A DNA stretch of 64,000 bases from Roseomonas sp. (GTDB lineage: Bacteria > Pseudomonadota > Alphaproteobacteria > Acetobacterales > Acetobacteraceae). Positions 34,736 through 44,026 of this stretch are shown here, piece after piece. A program made the position numbers and the translations under genes. Below the pieces are notes generated by a model. That model made no database searches, had not been told where the DNA came from, and saw nothing but the letters and a program-made list of their open reading frames with translations. The first letter of the stretch is position 1. Every line of letters begins with the position of its first letter. The DNA lies in assembly GCA_020249435.1 (NCBI GenBank), contig JADCFQ010000023.1:62001-126000 (forward strand), in the 5' to 3' direction.

Positions 34736-37081
34736 CTACTCCGCATTCTCCGGCTCGCGCTCCGCATCCCGATCCTCTTCGGGCTTGGGCAGTGCGGGCG
34801 GCGCGGCTTCCTGGCAATCGAAGGTCAGCGCGCCATCACGCAAGCCCACCTTCACCGATCCACCCTTGGCGAGCTTGCCGAATAGCAATTCCTCCGCCAG
34901 CGGCTTTTTCACATATTCCTGAATGACACGCGCCAAGGGCCGCGCCCCATACAAGGGATCATAGCCGCGTTCTGAGAGCCATTCCTTCGCCGCCGAGGAA
35001 AGTTCAATCGTCACATTCCGGTCAGCAAGCTGCGCTTCCAATTGCATGACGAATTTTTCGACGACCTGCGCCACGATCTCCGGCGTCAGACCCGCAAAAC
35101 CCACCACCGCATCCAGGCGGTTGCGGAATTCGGGCGTGAACATCCGCTTGATCGCTTCCTCATCCTCACCCACGCGGGCGGGACGTTCAAAGCCAATGGC
35201 GGGCTTCGCCATATCGGATGCGCCGGCATTGGTGGTCATGATCAGGATCACATTGCGGAAATCCACATTCTTGCCGTTGTGGTCCGTCAGCTTGCCGTGA
35301 TCCATCACCTGCAACAGGATATTGTACAAATCCTGATGCGCCTTTTCGATTTCATCGAGCAGCAATACCGCATGCGGGTGCTGATCAATCGCATCGGTCA
35401 AAAGCCCGCCCTGATCAAAGCCGACATAGCCAGGCGGCGCACCAATCAGGCGCGAGACGCTGTGGCGTTCCATATATTCGGACATGTCGAAACGAACCAG
35501 TTCAATGCCAAGCGTCTTGGCCAATTGCTTGGCAACTTCCGTCTTGCCCACACCCGTCGGGCCAGAGAACAGATAATTCCCAATCGGCTTTTCCGGATCG
35601 CGCAGGCCCGCGCGTGACAGCTTGATGGCGCTGGCGAGTGCTTCAATCGCCTTGTCCTGGCCAAACACCATCGCCTTCAAATCGCGTTCCAGATTCTTCA
35701 GCGTCTCCCGATCATCGGTCGAAACCGATTTCGGCGGGATGCGCGCAATCTTGGCGACAATGTCTTCCACATCCTTCAGCGTCACGGTCTTGCGGCGCTT
35801 GTTTTCCGGCAGCAGCATGCGCGATGCGCCGACCTCATCAATCACGTCAATCGCCTTGTCGGGCAGCTTGCGGTCATGGATGTATTTCGCGGAAAGCTCC
35901 ACCGCCGCGCGTATTGCTTCCGGAGTATAGCGAACCTTGTGGTGCTTTTCGTAATTGGTCTTGAGACCTTGCAGGATCTTCACCGCATCTTCCAGCGAAG
36001 GTTCATTCACATCAATCTTCTGGAAGCGCCGCACCAGCGCGCGGTCCTTCTCAAAATGTGTGCGATATTCCTTATAGGTTGTGGACCCGATGCAGCGAAT
36101 CGTGCCCTGCGCCAAGGCGGGCTTCAGCAGGTTCGATGCATCCATCGCGCCGCCTGAGGTCGCCCCCGCGCCGATCACGGTATGGATTTCATCAATGAAC
36201 AGCACGGAACCAGGCTGCGCTTCCAATTCGGAAACCACGGCCTTCAGCCGTTCCTCGAAATCGCCGCGATAGCGCGTGCCGGCCAAAAGGCTGCCCATAT
36301 CCAGCGCATAGATGGTGGATTTCGCCAGCACTTCCGGCACATCACCTTCGACAATGCGCTTCGCCAAGCCTTCCGCAATCGCGGTTTTGCCTACGCCCGG
36401 ATCACCGACATAAAGCGGATTATTCTTGGTGCGGCGGCACAGGATTTGGATGGTGCGCTCAATTTCCTGATCTCGGCCAATCAGCGGGTCAATCTTGCCC
36501 TGTTCGGCCTTCTTGTTCAGGTTGACGCAGTAATTCGCCAGCGCATCCTGCCCACGCGGCGCACCGCGGCCCTTTTCCTCACGCTCCTGGCCCTGATCTT
36601 CATTGCCCGTTCCATCACCCTTCGCAGCGCGGGGCTGCGAACGCCCGGGCGCCTTGGCAATGCCATGGCTGATGAAATTCACCGCATCCAGGCGTGTCAT
36701 GTCCTGCAATTGCAGGAAATAAACCGCATGCGATTCGCGTTCGGAAAACAGCGCCACGAGCACATTGGCGCCGGTCACTTCATCGCGGCCGGAAGATTGC
36801 ACATGAATGGCCGCGCGCTGCACCACGCGCTGAAACCCTGCTGTCGGCTTGGGGTCGCCACCGCGTTCCGTCACCAGGCCGGCCAAATCCTTGTCCAGAA
36901 ACTCGGTCAGGTCGCGCTTGAGCTTTTCAACATCCACACCGCAGGCGCGCAATACGCCGGTTGCATCGGCATCATCACCCAGCGCCAGCAGCAGATGTTC
37001 CAGCGTTGCGTATTCATGTCGGCGCTCACCAGCCAGGGCCAGGGCGCGATGCAGCGTCTGTTCTAGGTTACGGGACAACAT
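34736..37081 (-). CDS. clpA: ATP-dependent Clp protease ATP-binding subunit ClpA
   Basis: A 781-residue AAA+ unfoldase that feeds substrates, including ClpS-delivered N-degron proteins, to ClpP. The N domain (1-142) has two Clp repeats beginning [14 protein letters not shown]; a charged linker with many Glu/Arg/Gly (150-178) follows. The first AAA+ domain has Walker A GDPGVGKT (226-233) and Walker B FIDEIH (295-300). The second has GPTGVGKT (507-514) and [18 protein letters not shown] fits the IGF/L loop that docks ClpP. The start MLSRN at 37081 matches the family; it lies 108 bp downstream of clpS. clpP is not in the window. Confidence 0.97.
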   Translation of the reverse strand: MLSRNLEQTLHRALALAGERRHEYATLEHLLLALGDDADATGVLRACGVDVEKLKRDLTEFLDKDLAGLVTERGGDPKPTAGFQRVVQRAAIHVQSSGRDEVTGANVLVALFSERESHAVYFLQLQDMTRLDAVNFISHGIAKAPGRSQPRAAKGDGTGNEDQGQEREEKGRGAPRGQDALANYCVNLNKKAEQGKIDPLIGRDQEIERTIQILCRRTKNNPLYVGDPGVGKTAIAEGLAKRIVEGDVPEVLAKSTIYALDMGSLLAGTRYRGDFEERLKAVVSELEAQPGSVLFIDEIHTVIGAGATSGGAMDASNLLKPALAQGTIRCIGSTTYKEYRTHFEKDRALVRRFQKIDVNEPSLEDAVKILQGLKTNYEKHHKVRYTPEAIRAAVELSAKYIHDRKLPDKAIDVIDEVGASRMLLPENKRRKTVTLKDVEDIVAKIARIPPKSVSTDDRETLKNLERDLKAMVFGQDKAIEALASAIKLSRAGLRDPEKPIGNYLFSGPTGVGKTEVAKQLAKTLGIELVRFDMSEYMERHSVSRLIGAPPGYVGFDQGGLLTDAIDQHPHAVLLLDEIEKAHQDLYNILLQVMDHGKLTDHNGKNVDFRNVILIMTTNAGASDMAKPAIGFERPARVGEDEEAIKRMFTPEFRNRLDAVVGFAGLTPEIVAQVVEKFVMQLEAQLADRNVTIELSSAAKEWLSERGYDPLYGARPLARVIQEYVKKPLAEELLFGKLAKGGSVKVGLRDGALTFDCQEAAPPALPKPEEDRDAEREPENAE

Positions 37082-37189
37082 GATCAACGACGCTCCATCT
37101 GGGCCAGAGCGCCTGCCGAGGCAGGACGCCATGGCCGATTTCAAACACTAATCTAGGTGCCCCTCGGGGATTCTGCGACCCCCTTATCC

Positions 37190-37534
37190 TCAATCCTTCT
37201 CGATGGTGCATTGCAGCGGGTGCTGGTTCTGGCGGGCCAGATCCATCACCTGCGTCACCTTGGTTTCCGCGATTTCATAGGTGAAAACCCCGCAAACCCC
37301 GACACCACGGCGATGCACATGTAGCATGATGCGCGTCGCCTCTTCGCGATTTTTCTGGAAAAACCTCTCCAATACGTGAACGACGAATTCCATCGGCGTG
37401 TAATCGTCGTTCAGCATCAATACCTTGTACATGGCGGGCTTCTTGGTGCGCGGGCGCGCCTTGACCACGATGCCCGTCTGCGGCCCTTCGCCACCACCTT
37501 GCCCGTCATTCGGGCGCTTATCCTGATCGCTCAT
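37190..37534 (-). CDS. clpS: ClpS adaptor protein
   Basis: A 114-residue adaptor that binds N-terminal Leu, Phe, Tyr or Trp and hands proteins to ClpA. The first 30 residues are a flexible, charged tail. The core begins [25 protein letters not shown], with the [10 protein letters not shown] part lining the N-degron pocket; [24 protein letters not shown] completes the fold. Start at 37534 (MSDQDK). Followed by clpA, the usual order. Confidence 0.97.
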   Translation of the reverse strand: MSDQDKRPNDGQGGGEGPQTGIVVKARPRTKKPAMYKVLMLNDDYTPMEFVVHVLERFFQKNREEATRIMLHVHRRGVGVCGVFTYEIAETKVTQVMDLARQNQHPLQCTIEKD

Positions 37535-37584
37535 GCTGTCGGTTCGGTCTTTCCGGGCGCAGACTACCACGCTGCGCTGCCTAT

Positions 37585-37613
37585 AGGATATGGAGCGAAT
37601 GGCCCAAGGTGAA
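37585..37613 (-). promoter_or_regulatory. Possible clpS promoter
   Basis: On the minus strand TTCACC (37608-37613) and TATCCT (37585-37590) are 17 bp apart, about 50 bp before the clpS ATG. The match is moderate and no start site is known. Confidence 0.35.
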
Positions 37614-37669
37614 GCCCTGGTTACATTCAAGGCGCAATTCTTCTGCGAAGATGCCGGACCATTCAAGGC

Positions 37670-37704
37670 AAAAAAATAGCGTGACCCATTGATATGGATC
37701 ACGC
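37670..37704 (-). terminator. Strong intrinsic terminator
   Basis: On the minus strand an 11-position stem (GCGTGATCCAT with ATGGGTCACGC, 10 pairs, one mismatch) with a 4-base loop is followed at once by TATTTTTTT. This is the clearest Rho-independent terminator seen in the window. It lies 187 bp beyond the phasin stop and upstream of clpS, and so ends the phasin transcript or a small RNA derived from its 3' region. Confidence 0.85.
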
Positions 37705-37890
37705 CATTTGCCGGCTACCCCCCGGAGTGGGAGGAGGGGGGGGTGGGGGGCAACCAAGCCAGAACGGGGCAGAGCCCCGGTTTGAGTGGGTGTCCCGCTC
37801 ACATGCGTTCGCCGGACACACCCTCAAGCCACGTTTGGTCGCATTTTCCGAGCCGCCAAGTGAAGCCACTTGGCTTGAAAATGCTCCGAT
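37705..37890 (-). other. Structured region 3' of the phasin gene (possible small RNA or long 3' UTR)
   Basis: About 186 bp with no supported ORF but several inverted repeats. One at 37841-37884 has outer arms GCATTTTC/GAAAATGC and inner arms GCCAAGTG/CACTTGGC, each 8 bp. Another pairs GGGTGTCC with GGACAC-A-CCC near 37789-37824, and CGGGGC with GCCCCG surrounds TCT near 37764-37778. A C-rich, U-poor stretch and then the strong terminator at 37670-37704 follow. It is either a long phasin 3' UTR or a small RNA. Confidence 0.4.
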
Positions 37891-38391
37891 TTAGGCCGCC
37901 AGCGGCTTCGCCAGCTTTTCCATCGCCACGGTGAAGCGCGCATTCACCGGCGCAAAGGCGCTTTCGGCGAGCTTCACGGAAGCTTCCTGAAGCTTGGTGC
38001 CTTCGGCAACCACCTTCTCCAGCGCGGCCTTGGCGAACTTCGCCTGCAGCTCAGCGGCTTCATTCACGCTCTTCACGCCGGACAGCGCCTTGGCACCTTC
38101 CAGGGCGTGGTCGGTCAGGCCCTGCGCCAGCGCCATATACTGGCGGGCGAGGTCCTGAGAGCCCGAGGCCCAGGTTTGGGCGGCCTTCGTGAAGGCCTCC
38201 ACATTGCCGCGGCCGAAATCAGCGGCTTCTTCCGCCGCCTTGAAGATGCTTTCGGCACCCTTGGTCATCTGTTCCATGTTCTTCTCCATTGCGACGCGGG
38301 CCTGTGCCGCGCCATCGGTCATCACCTTTTGAGCCTGCGCCGCAGCTTCTTCCGCGACCTTGCTCACTGCCTGGCTCTTGCTTTGTGCCAT
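37891..38391 (-). CDS. Phasin family protein
   Basis: A 166-residue amphipathic helical protein rich in Ala, Lys, Glu and Gln, with almost no Trp/Cys, the pattern of phasins that coat polyhydroxyalkanoate granules. The phasin segment (FGRGNVEAFTKAAQTWASGSQDLARQ, about residues 55-80) and repeated helices (ALEGAKALSGVKSVNEAAELQAKFAK) are visible. Start at 38391 (MAQSKSQ), with AAGGA upstream. Two TTGC/GCAA-type sites upstream may bind a PHA regulator. No PHA synthase gene is in the window; some phasin-like proteins have other roles. Confidence 0.88.
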   Translation of the reverse strand: MAQSKSQAVSKVAEEAAAQAQKVMTDGAAQARVAMEKNMEQMTKGAESIFKAAEEAADFGRGNVEAFTKAAQTWASGSQDLARQYMALAQGLTDHALEGAKALSGVKSVNEAAELQAKFAKAALEKVVAEGTKLQEASVKLAESAFAPVNARFTVAMEKLAKPLAA

Positions 38392-38737
38392 GATCTCAAT
38401 CCTTTCCTTGCCTGTCCGGGGCGCAGCTTCCCGGGCCTTATGTGCCGGCCGGGAAGGCCGAGAGGTTTTGCTGCGCTGCAACATGAGCATCTTCTACGCG
38501 CGGCGCCGGGGCGATTGCAAGCATTTTTTTGCACTGCACAAAAATTTTTGCAGGGAGGTTCAGGGCGGCGTAGGTTGGCTTTTCGGGTGGCGACTCAAGC
38601 GAATTTGTTAAACCTCTGATCAAATGAGGATTTTAGTATTTTTTTGCTGGACGGGCCGGCGCCGAGAGGCTATGAAGGAGCCAGGGGAAGACAGGTCCGG
38701 GGCGCCGCAGCCTTGGGCCATCAGGGGGTTTTGCGGA
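38392..38737. promoter_or_regulatory. Divergent region between phasin and DD-carboxypeptidase
   Basis: About 346 bp without a supported gene. An AT-rich block near 38520-38552 has T and A runs, an exact palindrome CAAAAATTTTTG, and TTGCACTGCACAA (38529-38541). A second TTGCTGCGCTGCAA (38468-38481) is nearer the phasin start. TGC/GCA-rich sites like these resemble the recognition sequences of PhaR-type repressors, so the pair may control the phasin. A T7 run at about 38640 lies on the carboxypeptidase side. No reliable -35/-10 pair could be set. Confidence 0.35.
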
Positions 38738-39919
38738 ATGGAGACTCGCCGCCAAGGCTTGAGAGGCCTTGCCGTTCGATTCGCTGGGCTGGTTTTCGGG
38801 GCAGCGCTGGTCGCTTTGCCCTGGCGCGGGGCCGAGGCGCAGATCGGCAGCGCGCGCTATTCCGCCATTGTCATGGAAGCCCGCACCGGGACTATCCTGA
38901 TTGACGCCGGGGCGGATGAACCGCGTTTCCCGGCATCGCTCACTAAAATGATGACGCTTTATATGGTGTTTGAAGCGCTGCGCGACGGCAAAACCCAATT
39001 GGGCAGCCGCGTGGTGATGAGCGAGGAAGCCGCTTCCCGCCCGCCTTCCAAGCTTGGCATCCCTCCCGGGGGCGGCCTGACGGTGGAACAGGCGATTCTC
39101 GCGCTGGTCACCAAAAGCGCCAATGATGTGGCCGCCGCACTTGGTGAGCACATTGCCGGTTCCGAGGAACGCTTCGCGCAAATGATGACCACGCGCGCGC
39201 GCAGCCTTGGCATGACGCAAACCCGCTTTCGCAATGCCTCTGGCCTTCCGGATTGGGAACAGGTGACCACGGCGCGGGATATGGCCACACTTGGCCGGCG
39301 GTTATTCACCGATTTTCCCAATCGCTACCATTATTTCGGCACCATCCATTTCGCCTGGGGCCGGGCGCAGATCCGCAACCATAACCGCATGCTGGGCGAT
39401 TATGATGGCGCGGATGGCATCAAGACCGGCTTCATCAATGCCTCTGGCTTCAATATCGTGACCTCAGCGCAGCGCGATGGTGTGCGGCTGGTGGGCGCCA
39501 CTTTTGGCGGGTCTTCCTGGGTGGAGCGTGATCGGCATATGGGCGCGCTGCTTGATCAGGGGTTTTCGCGCATGGGGGTGGCACCGCGCCCGCCTTCTTC
39601 CGTAATGGCCGCGGCGGCGCCGGCACCTCGGCGCAGCGCGCCGGCAGCGCGGCCAGTGGCGCAGGGCAATGCGCGGGCGGCGCAGGTTGCGTCTTCCCAA
39701 CGCCGTGCGCCGCAGCAGCAAACGGCGGCCGCGCCCAATCGGCAAAACATGGCGCCGGTTACCTTTCGGCAACCGCCAACACCGCCGCGCCCGGCGGCAC
39801 GCCCCGTGCAGCGCGTGGAACAGGGCAGCGCCACAAGCAATACGGCACGGCCCAATACGAAACGTTCGAGCGCACAAACCCAACAATTGCGCGCGCCGCC
39901 CCGTCCGACGCAGCGATAA
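38738..39919 (+). CDS. D-alanyl-D-alanine carboxypeptidase (peptidase S11) with basic C-terminal tail
   Basis: A 393-residue secreted or membrane-attached penicillin-binding protein that removes the terminal D-Ala of muropeptides. Signal peptide about 1-34 (ends GAEA-Q). Active-site motifs: SLTK in ASLTKMMTLY, KSAND (SxN) and IKTGFINASG (KTG). The normal PBP5-like second domain is replaced, from about residue 285, by a low-complexity Ala/Pro/Arg/Gln tail ending PPRPTQR, unusual for DacA but common in the DacF-like type of these bacteria. Start at 38738 (METRRQ); ATGs upstream at 38624 and 38672 would extend the signal region. It converges with the WecA-like gene, 1 bp apart. Confidence 0.9.
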   Translation: METRRQGLRGLAVRFAGLVFGAALVALPWRGAEAQIGSARYSAIVMEARTGTILIDAGADEPRFPASLTKMMTLYMVFEALRDGKTQLGSRVVMSEEAASRPPSKLGIPPGGGLTVEQAILALVTKSANDVAAALGEHIAGSEERFAQMMTTRARSLGMTQTRFRNASGLPDWEQVTTARDMATLGRRLFTDFPNRYHYFGTIHFAWGRAQIRNHNRMLGDYDGADGIKTGFINASGFNIVTSAQRDGVRLVGATFGGSSWVERDRHMGALLDQGFSRMGVAPRPPSSVMAAAAPAPRRSAPAARPVAQGNARAAQVASSQRRAPQQQTAAAPNRQNMAPVTFRQPPTPPRPAARPVQRVEQGSATSNTARPNTKRSSAQTQQLRAPPRPTQR

Positions 39920-39920
39920 A

Positions 39921-40976
39921 TCACTCGCGCCAGGAAAGCCCGGCGCGGCGCATCCGCGCGCGCACATAAGCCAGCCAGATCACTTGAAGGCCAAGCGCGG
40001 GGGCTAAAGCCAAGGGCTTGATGGCGGGTGCAAGCCCCATGAAAGCCCAGGCGAGCGCGCCATTGACCAGCACAAAACCCCAATGCACGGCAGCGACTTG
40101 CCGCACGCCCATCCCGCTTCGTTGCGCCATTTGATACAAATGCGTGCGATGCGCAGCAGTAATATTCAGCCCCATGGCGGCGCGGCGCATGAGCGTAAAG
40201 GCCGCGTCGAAAAACAGGCCGAATAACAGCAGCGGCACCAGCATGAAGCTGACCTCGGCCGCATCAAAGCGCGCTGCAGCCACGGCCAGGATCGCCACCA
40301 TGAAGCCCAGGAATTGGCTGCCGACATCGCCCATGAAAATCCGCGCCGGATGCAAATTGAACGGCAGAAAACCAAGCAAGCCGGCTGCCAGCATCAGGGA
40401 CGCCAGATAGACAAACCAGCCGCCCTGGTTTTCGGCAATGGCGCAAAGGATCAGCAGCGCCAGGAAGACGGTGCCGCCCACCAGCCCGTCCAGCCCATCC
40501 ATGAAATTCACCGCATTGGTGCAGCCCAGAATCCAAAACAGCGTCAGCAGCGGCCCAAGCGCACCAAGCTGCACAATCCCCAAGCCTGGCAGCGCGATCC
40601 GTTGCAATTCAAGCCCGCTGCCAATCGCCACCAGCGCGGCCAAAGCCTGCGCCGCCAGCTTCAACGCAAACCGCAAATCCCGCGCATCATCCCAAAGCGA
40701 TACGCCAGCAATCGCCAACGCCGCCCCAATCACACCCAGGAATTGCGGCCCCGGCAGGCGCGCATATTCCGCCTGCCAATACAAAATCCCCATGCCCAGC
40801 GTGAAAGCCACCACAACACCAAGCCCGCCACCGCGCGGCGTGGGCCGGCTATGGCTTGATCTGGCATTCGGGTGATCCAGGATCGGGTAGGCGATCATCA
40901 GCCGCACCACCAAAGCCGAGATCAGCGCCAGGCCAAGGGCGACAGCCAAATGGGTCAGGAAGGCGTGCAGCGTCAT
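39921..40976 (-). CDS. WecA/MraY-family phospho-sugar transferase
   Basis: A 351-residue, about ten-helix membrane enzyme that transfers a UDP-HexNAc phosphate to undecaprenyl phosphate, starting a surface polysaccharide. The N-terminal DHPNARSSHSRPTPRGGGLG is the family's cytoplasmic loop; WDDARDL carries the catalytic DD, LGCTNAVNFMDGLDGLVGG has the metal/nucleotide-binding NxxxxxDGxDGL, and the later HRTHLYQ is the HxH type motif. It is of WecA/WbpL-type rather than MraY length and context. No other polysaccharide genes surround it. Confidence 0.9.
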   Translation of the reverse strand: MTLHAFLTHLAVALGLALISALVVRLMIAYPILDHPNARSSHSRPTPRGGGLGVVVAFTLGMGILYWQAEYARLPGPQFLGVIGAALAIAGVSLWDDARDLRFALKLAAQALAALVAIGSGLELQRIALPGLGIVQLGALGPLLTLFWILGCTNAVNFMDGLDGLVGGTVFLALLILCAIAENQGGWFVYLASLMLAAGLLGFLPFNLHPARIFMGDVGSQFLGFMVAILAVAAARFDAAEVSFMLVPLLLFGLFFDAAFTLMRRAAMGLNITAAHRTHLYQMAQRSGMGVRQVAAVHWGFVLVNGALAWAFMGLAPAIKPLALAPALGLQVIWLAYVRARMRRAGLSWRE

Positions 40977-41027
40977 CTCGGCCCCGCTATCGCCCGGCGC
41001 AGCGCCCGGCGCAACCTGATGGCGGCT

Positions 41028-42002
41028 TCAGCGCCGTTGCAGGATTTCCGGGTTCACCATCATGGCCGGGTCGGGCGCGCCATCCAAAGCGGCCAGGATA
41101 TTGCGCGCCGCCGCTTCCGCCATGCGCGCCGTGCCTTCTTCCGTGCTCGCCGCCGAATGCGGGCTGATGATGACATTGGGCATGCTGAACAGGGGATTGC
41201 CCGGTGTCGCGGGTTCCACTTCCAGCACATCTGTCCCAAAGCCCATCAGGAGGCCGGATTGCAGCGCGGCCACCACCGCTGCCTGCTTCACAATCGGGCC
41301 GCGCGCCGTATTCACCAGAATGGCGCCGGGCTTGAGCGCGGCGAAGGCGGCCTCATCCATCAAATGCTGTGTTTCGGGCGTGAGGGGACAATGCAAAGTC
41401 ACCACATCGGCCTCGGTCAGCGCCTTCTGCAAATCCCGCGCCGGGATATGCCCGTCGGATGCGATGCGCGCCGGATGATAGAGCGGGTCATGCACCATGA
41501 CCTTCATGTGAAAGGCCCGCGCATAGGCCGCAACGCGTGACCCGATCCGCCCATAACCCACCACCAAAGCGGTCTTGCCGGCCAGATCCACCATGCGCGG
41601 CCCATCCTTGGGCCACCAGCCGCCTTGCTTGATATGCGCATCCGAATCCACGGCTCGGCGCGCCACACCCAGCATCAGCATCATGGCGTGTTCGGCGACG
41701 GAAAGATCATTGGTGCCATTCACCACCATGACCGCAATGCCGCGTTCCGTGCAGGCGGGGATATCCACCGTGTCAAAGCCAACCCCGATGCGCGACACCG
41801 CGCGCAAGCGCGGCGCCGCCGCCAATGCTGCCTTGTCCACGCGTTCCAGCCAGGCCACCAGGCCATCCGCATTGGCCAAGGCCGCGTGCAAAGCCGGCGC
41901 CGGTGGGTCGAACATTTCGACGGTTTCGACATCGGCGCGGGCAGCGAGCACCGCCGCACCCGCCGGATGCAAGGGACGGCCAAGGACGATACGATAGGGC
42001 AT
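41028..42002 (-). CDS. D-2-hydroxyacid dehydrogenase
   Basis: A 324-residue NAD-dependent oxidoreductase. Nucleotide fold: TALVVGYGRIGSRVAAYAR (GxGxxG), with Asp downstream in VMVHDP. Catalytic residues fit the family: Arg in VNTARGPIVK, Glu in LEVEPATPG, and His in ISPHSAAST. SRIGVGFDTVD is the usual substrate-loop. Its ATG shares one base with the stop of the preceding Bug gene, making a Bug-dehydrogenase pair; the transported acid may be its substrate. The exact substrate (glycerate, glyoxylate, phosphoglycerate-like) is not known. Confidence 0.9.
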   Translation of the reverse strand: MPYRIVLGRPLHPAGAAVLAARADVETVEMFDPPAPALHAALANADGLVAWLERVDKAALAAAPRLRAVSRIGVGFDTVDIPACTERGIAVMVVNGTNDLSVAEHAMMLMLGVARRAVDSDAHIKQGGWWPKDGPRMVDLAGKTALVVGYGRIGSRVAAYARAFHMKVMVHDPLYHPARIASDGHIPARDLQKALTEADVVTLHCPLTPETQHLMDEAAFAALKPGAILVNTARGPIVKQAAVVAALQSGLLMGFGTDVLEVEPATPGNPLFSMPNVIISPHSAASTEEGTARMAEAAARNILAALDGAPDPAMMVNPEILQRR

Positions 42003-42970
42003 CAGTTCAGCTTCTCGATCTTGTTGGTTTCGACAACTTCGCGCCAGCGGATGATTTCGGACCGCACATGCGCGGCGAAGCGCTCGGGCGAGCCACCTTC
42101 GGGGCGGGCGCCAAGGTCACGCAGCTTACGCTGCACTTCGGGATCGGCAATCGCCTCATTCAACAGGCGATTGAGCCCGGCCACCACGGCATCCGGCGTG
42201 CCGCGCGGCGCCATATAGCCAAACCATGGCTCGGCCACGATGCCGGGCACGCCGGCCTCAGCAAAGGTGGGCACATCCGGGAGCGACGGGTCACGTTCCC
42301 GCCCCGTGACGGCGAGTGCGCGGATTTGCCCGGCGCGAATGGCCTGAATCTTGGTTGGGATGTTTTCCATCATCACCTGCACCTGTCCCGCCATCAGCGC
42401 CTGCAAGGCGGGCGCGCCGCCGCGGAAGGGCACATGCACCAGCGTGAGGCCAAGCTGGCCATTCAGCAATTCCGGCACCAGGTGATTGGAAGACCCAAAG
42501 CCAGAGGAACCGTAATTGACCTTGCCCGGATTGGCCCTCACCCAGGCGATGAATTCCTGAAGCGTTTGCGCCGGCACGCTATTGTTCACGGCGACCGCAT
42601 TCATGACGCTGCCGGACCAGAAAACCGGGATCAGGTCCCGTTCAATATCATAGGGCATGCGCGTGTAGATGGCGGGATTGATCGCGCAATTGCCAATGGT
42701 GCAGGCGCCAAGCGTATAGCCATCGGGCGCGCTTTTCGCCGCCGCTTCCATGCCGATATTGCCATTGGCGCCGGAGCGATTTTCCACCACCCAAGGATGC
42801 GGCGCGCTGCGGCTCACGCGATCAGCCAGAATGCGCGCCACCAGATCGGTCGAGCCACCGGGTGGGAATGGCAGGATGATGCGCACCGGGCGTTCCGGCA
42901 CCCAGCCCTGCGCGAGCGCAAGGCCGGGCAGGCAAAGGGCGATAAGGGTCAGGGCAATCCGGCGGAACAT
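42002..42970 (-). CDS. Bug-family solute-binding protein
   Basis: A 322-residue periplasmic protein. Signal peptide MFRRIALTLIALCLPGLALAQ. Mature motifs RPVRIILPFPPGGSTDLVARI, WVVENRSGANG and SAPDGYTLG are the family's ligand-site sequences; LPDVPTFAEAGVPGIV is also typical. It is coupled to a D-2-hydroxyacid dehydrogenase gene (TGATG overlap), suggesting a hydroxy- or oxo-acid ligand, an inference from position. No TctAB genes are adjacent. Confidence 0.93.
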   Translation of the reverse strand: MFRRIALTLIALCLPGLALAQGWVPERPVRIILPFPPGGSTDLVARILADRVSRSAPHPWVVENRSGANGNIGMEAAAKSAPDGYTLGACTIGNCAINPAIYTRMPYDIERDLIPVFWSGSVMNAVAVNNSVPAQTLQEFIAWVRANPGKVNYGSSGFGSSNHLVPELLNGQLGLTLVHVPFRGGAPALQALMAGQVQVMMENIPTKIQAIRAGQIRALAVTGRERDPSLPDVPTFAEAGVPGIVAEPWFGYMAPRGTPDAVVAGLNRLLNEAIADPEVQRKLRDLGARPEGGSPERFAAHVRSEIIRWREVVETNKIEKLN

Positions 42971-43109
42971 GGAACCTCCTTTACGGTGGGTCTTGCTGGA
43001 CCCTTGCCTTGAGTATCAGACCTATTGCGCGCGGCTTCAAGCATGGGGGCGCTTGCCAAGGGGGGCGGGATCGTCTTTTGCAGCGGCGTCTTTTGGGGGT
43101 GGCGCGGCA

Positions 43110-44003
43110 TTGGAGAAGAACAGAACCGGGCAAGGGATTGCGCTGATGGTGGTGGCCATGGCGGTGCTGCCGCTTTTGGATGTTTGCGCAAAGTTTCTCG
43201 GCCAGGGCGGCATTCCCATTCTGCAAATCGTCTGGGCGCGCATGTTCTTTGGTGCGGTTTTCATCCTGCCCTTTGCCTGGCGGACAGTGGGGCCGCGCGG
43301 GTTGCTGCCGGAAAGGCTTGGCTTCCATACGGCGCGCGCCGCGTTTCTGGTGGGATCAACAGGGTTTTTCTTTGGCGCCATCAGCTTCATGCCGATTGCC
43401 GATAGCCTCGCCATCTTTTTCGTGCAGCCCTTGCTGATTACGGCACTTTCGCCGCTATTGCTGAAGGAATATGTGGGCCCGCGCCGCTGGGCTGCGGTCG
43501 CGATTGGTTTTTGCGGCACGCTGATCATCATCCGGCCCGGCTTTCAGGACTTCAACCCGGGCATGGCGTTGGCCTTTGCTTCCGGCACCTGCATGGCGCT
43601 TTACATGCTGATCACGCGGCGGCTGGCGCGGGATGAAGACCCGCTGATGACAACCTTCCATACGAGCCTGATGGGGGCAGCGATGATGAGCCTGGCGCTG
43701 CCCTTTATGTGGCAGCCGCCCGATGCCGTGGCATGGGGCGTGTTGCTGCTGTTGGCCGCGATTGCGGTGGCTGGGCATTTCCTGATTGCGCGCGCCTATA
43801 CGATGGCCGAGGCATCATTGCTGGCCCCGCTCGCCTATACGGAAATGATCATGGCGACCTTGGCCGGTTGGTGGTTCTTCGGCGAAATGCCCGATCGCTG
43901 GACCTTTGTTGGGGTGGCGATCCTGATTGCGTGTGCGATTTATATCTCAGTGCGTGAGAGGGCGCGGCGCGTTGCGGTGGCGCGGGAGTTTGAGCACCCT
44001 TGA
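43110..44003 (+). CDS. EamA/DMT-superfamily transporter
   Basis: A 297-residue integral membrane protein with about ten helices in two EamA repeats. The N-terminal repeat holds KFLGQGGIPILQIVWARMFFGA, and the second has SLLAPLAYTEMIMATLAGWWFFGE, a clear EamA signature. A TTG at 43110, with G5 about 10 bp upstream, is the most reasonable start because the first helix begins a few residues later; the next ATG (43147) would remove part of that helix. It is divergent from the Bug-dehydrogenase pair. The substrate is unknown. Confidence 0.85.
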   Translation: MEKNRTGQGIALMVVAMAVLPLLDVCAKFLGQGGIPILQIVWARMFFGAVFILPFAWRTVGPRGLLPERLGFHTARAAFLVGSTGFFFGAISFMPIADSLAIFFVQPLLITALSPLLLKEYVGPRRWAAVAIGFCGTLIIIRPGFQDFNPGMALAFASGTCMALYMLITRRLARDEDPLMTTFHTSLMGAAMMSLALPFMWQPPDAVAWGVLLLLAAIAVAGHFLIARAYTMAEASLLAPLAYTEMIMATLAGWWFFGEMPDRWTFVGVAILIACAIYISVRERARRVAVAREFEHP

Positions 44004-44026
44004 GGCAATTGAGGCGCTCAAATCAT

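Noticed and set aside
37581..37802. 73-residue GTG-started frame between phasin and clpS
   Set aside because: It spans a strong terminator and C-rich hairpins and has no ribosome-binding site or domain.
38604..38645. Intrinsic terminator near the T7 run
   Set aside because: The stem CCTC/GAGG is only 4 bp and no plus-strand gene ends there.
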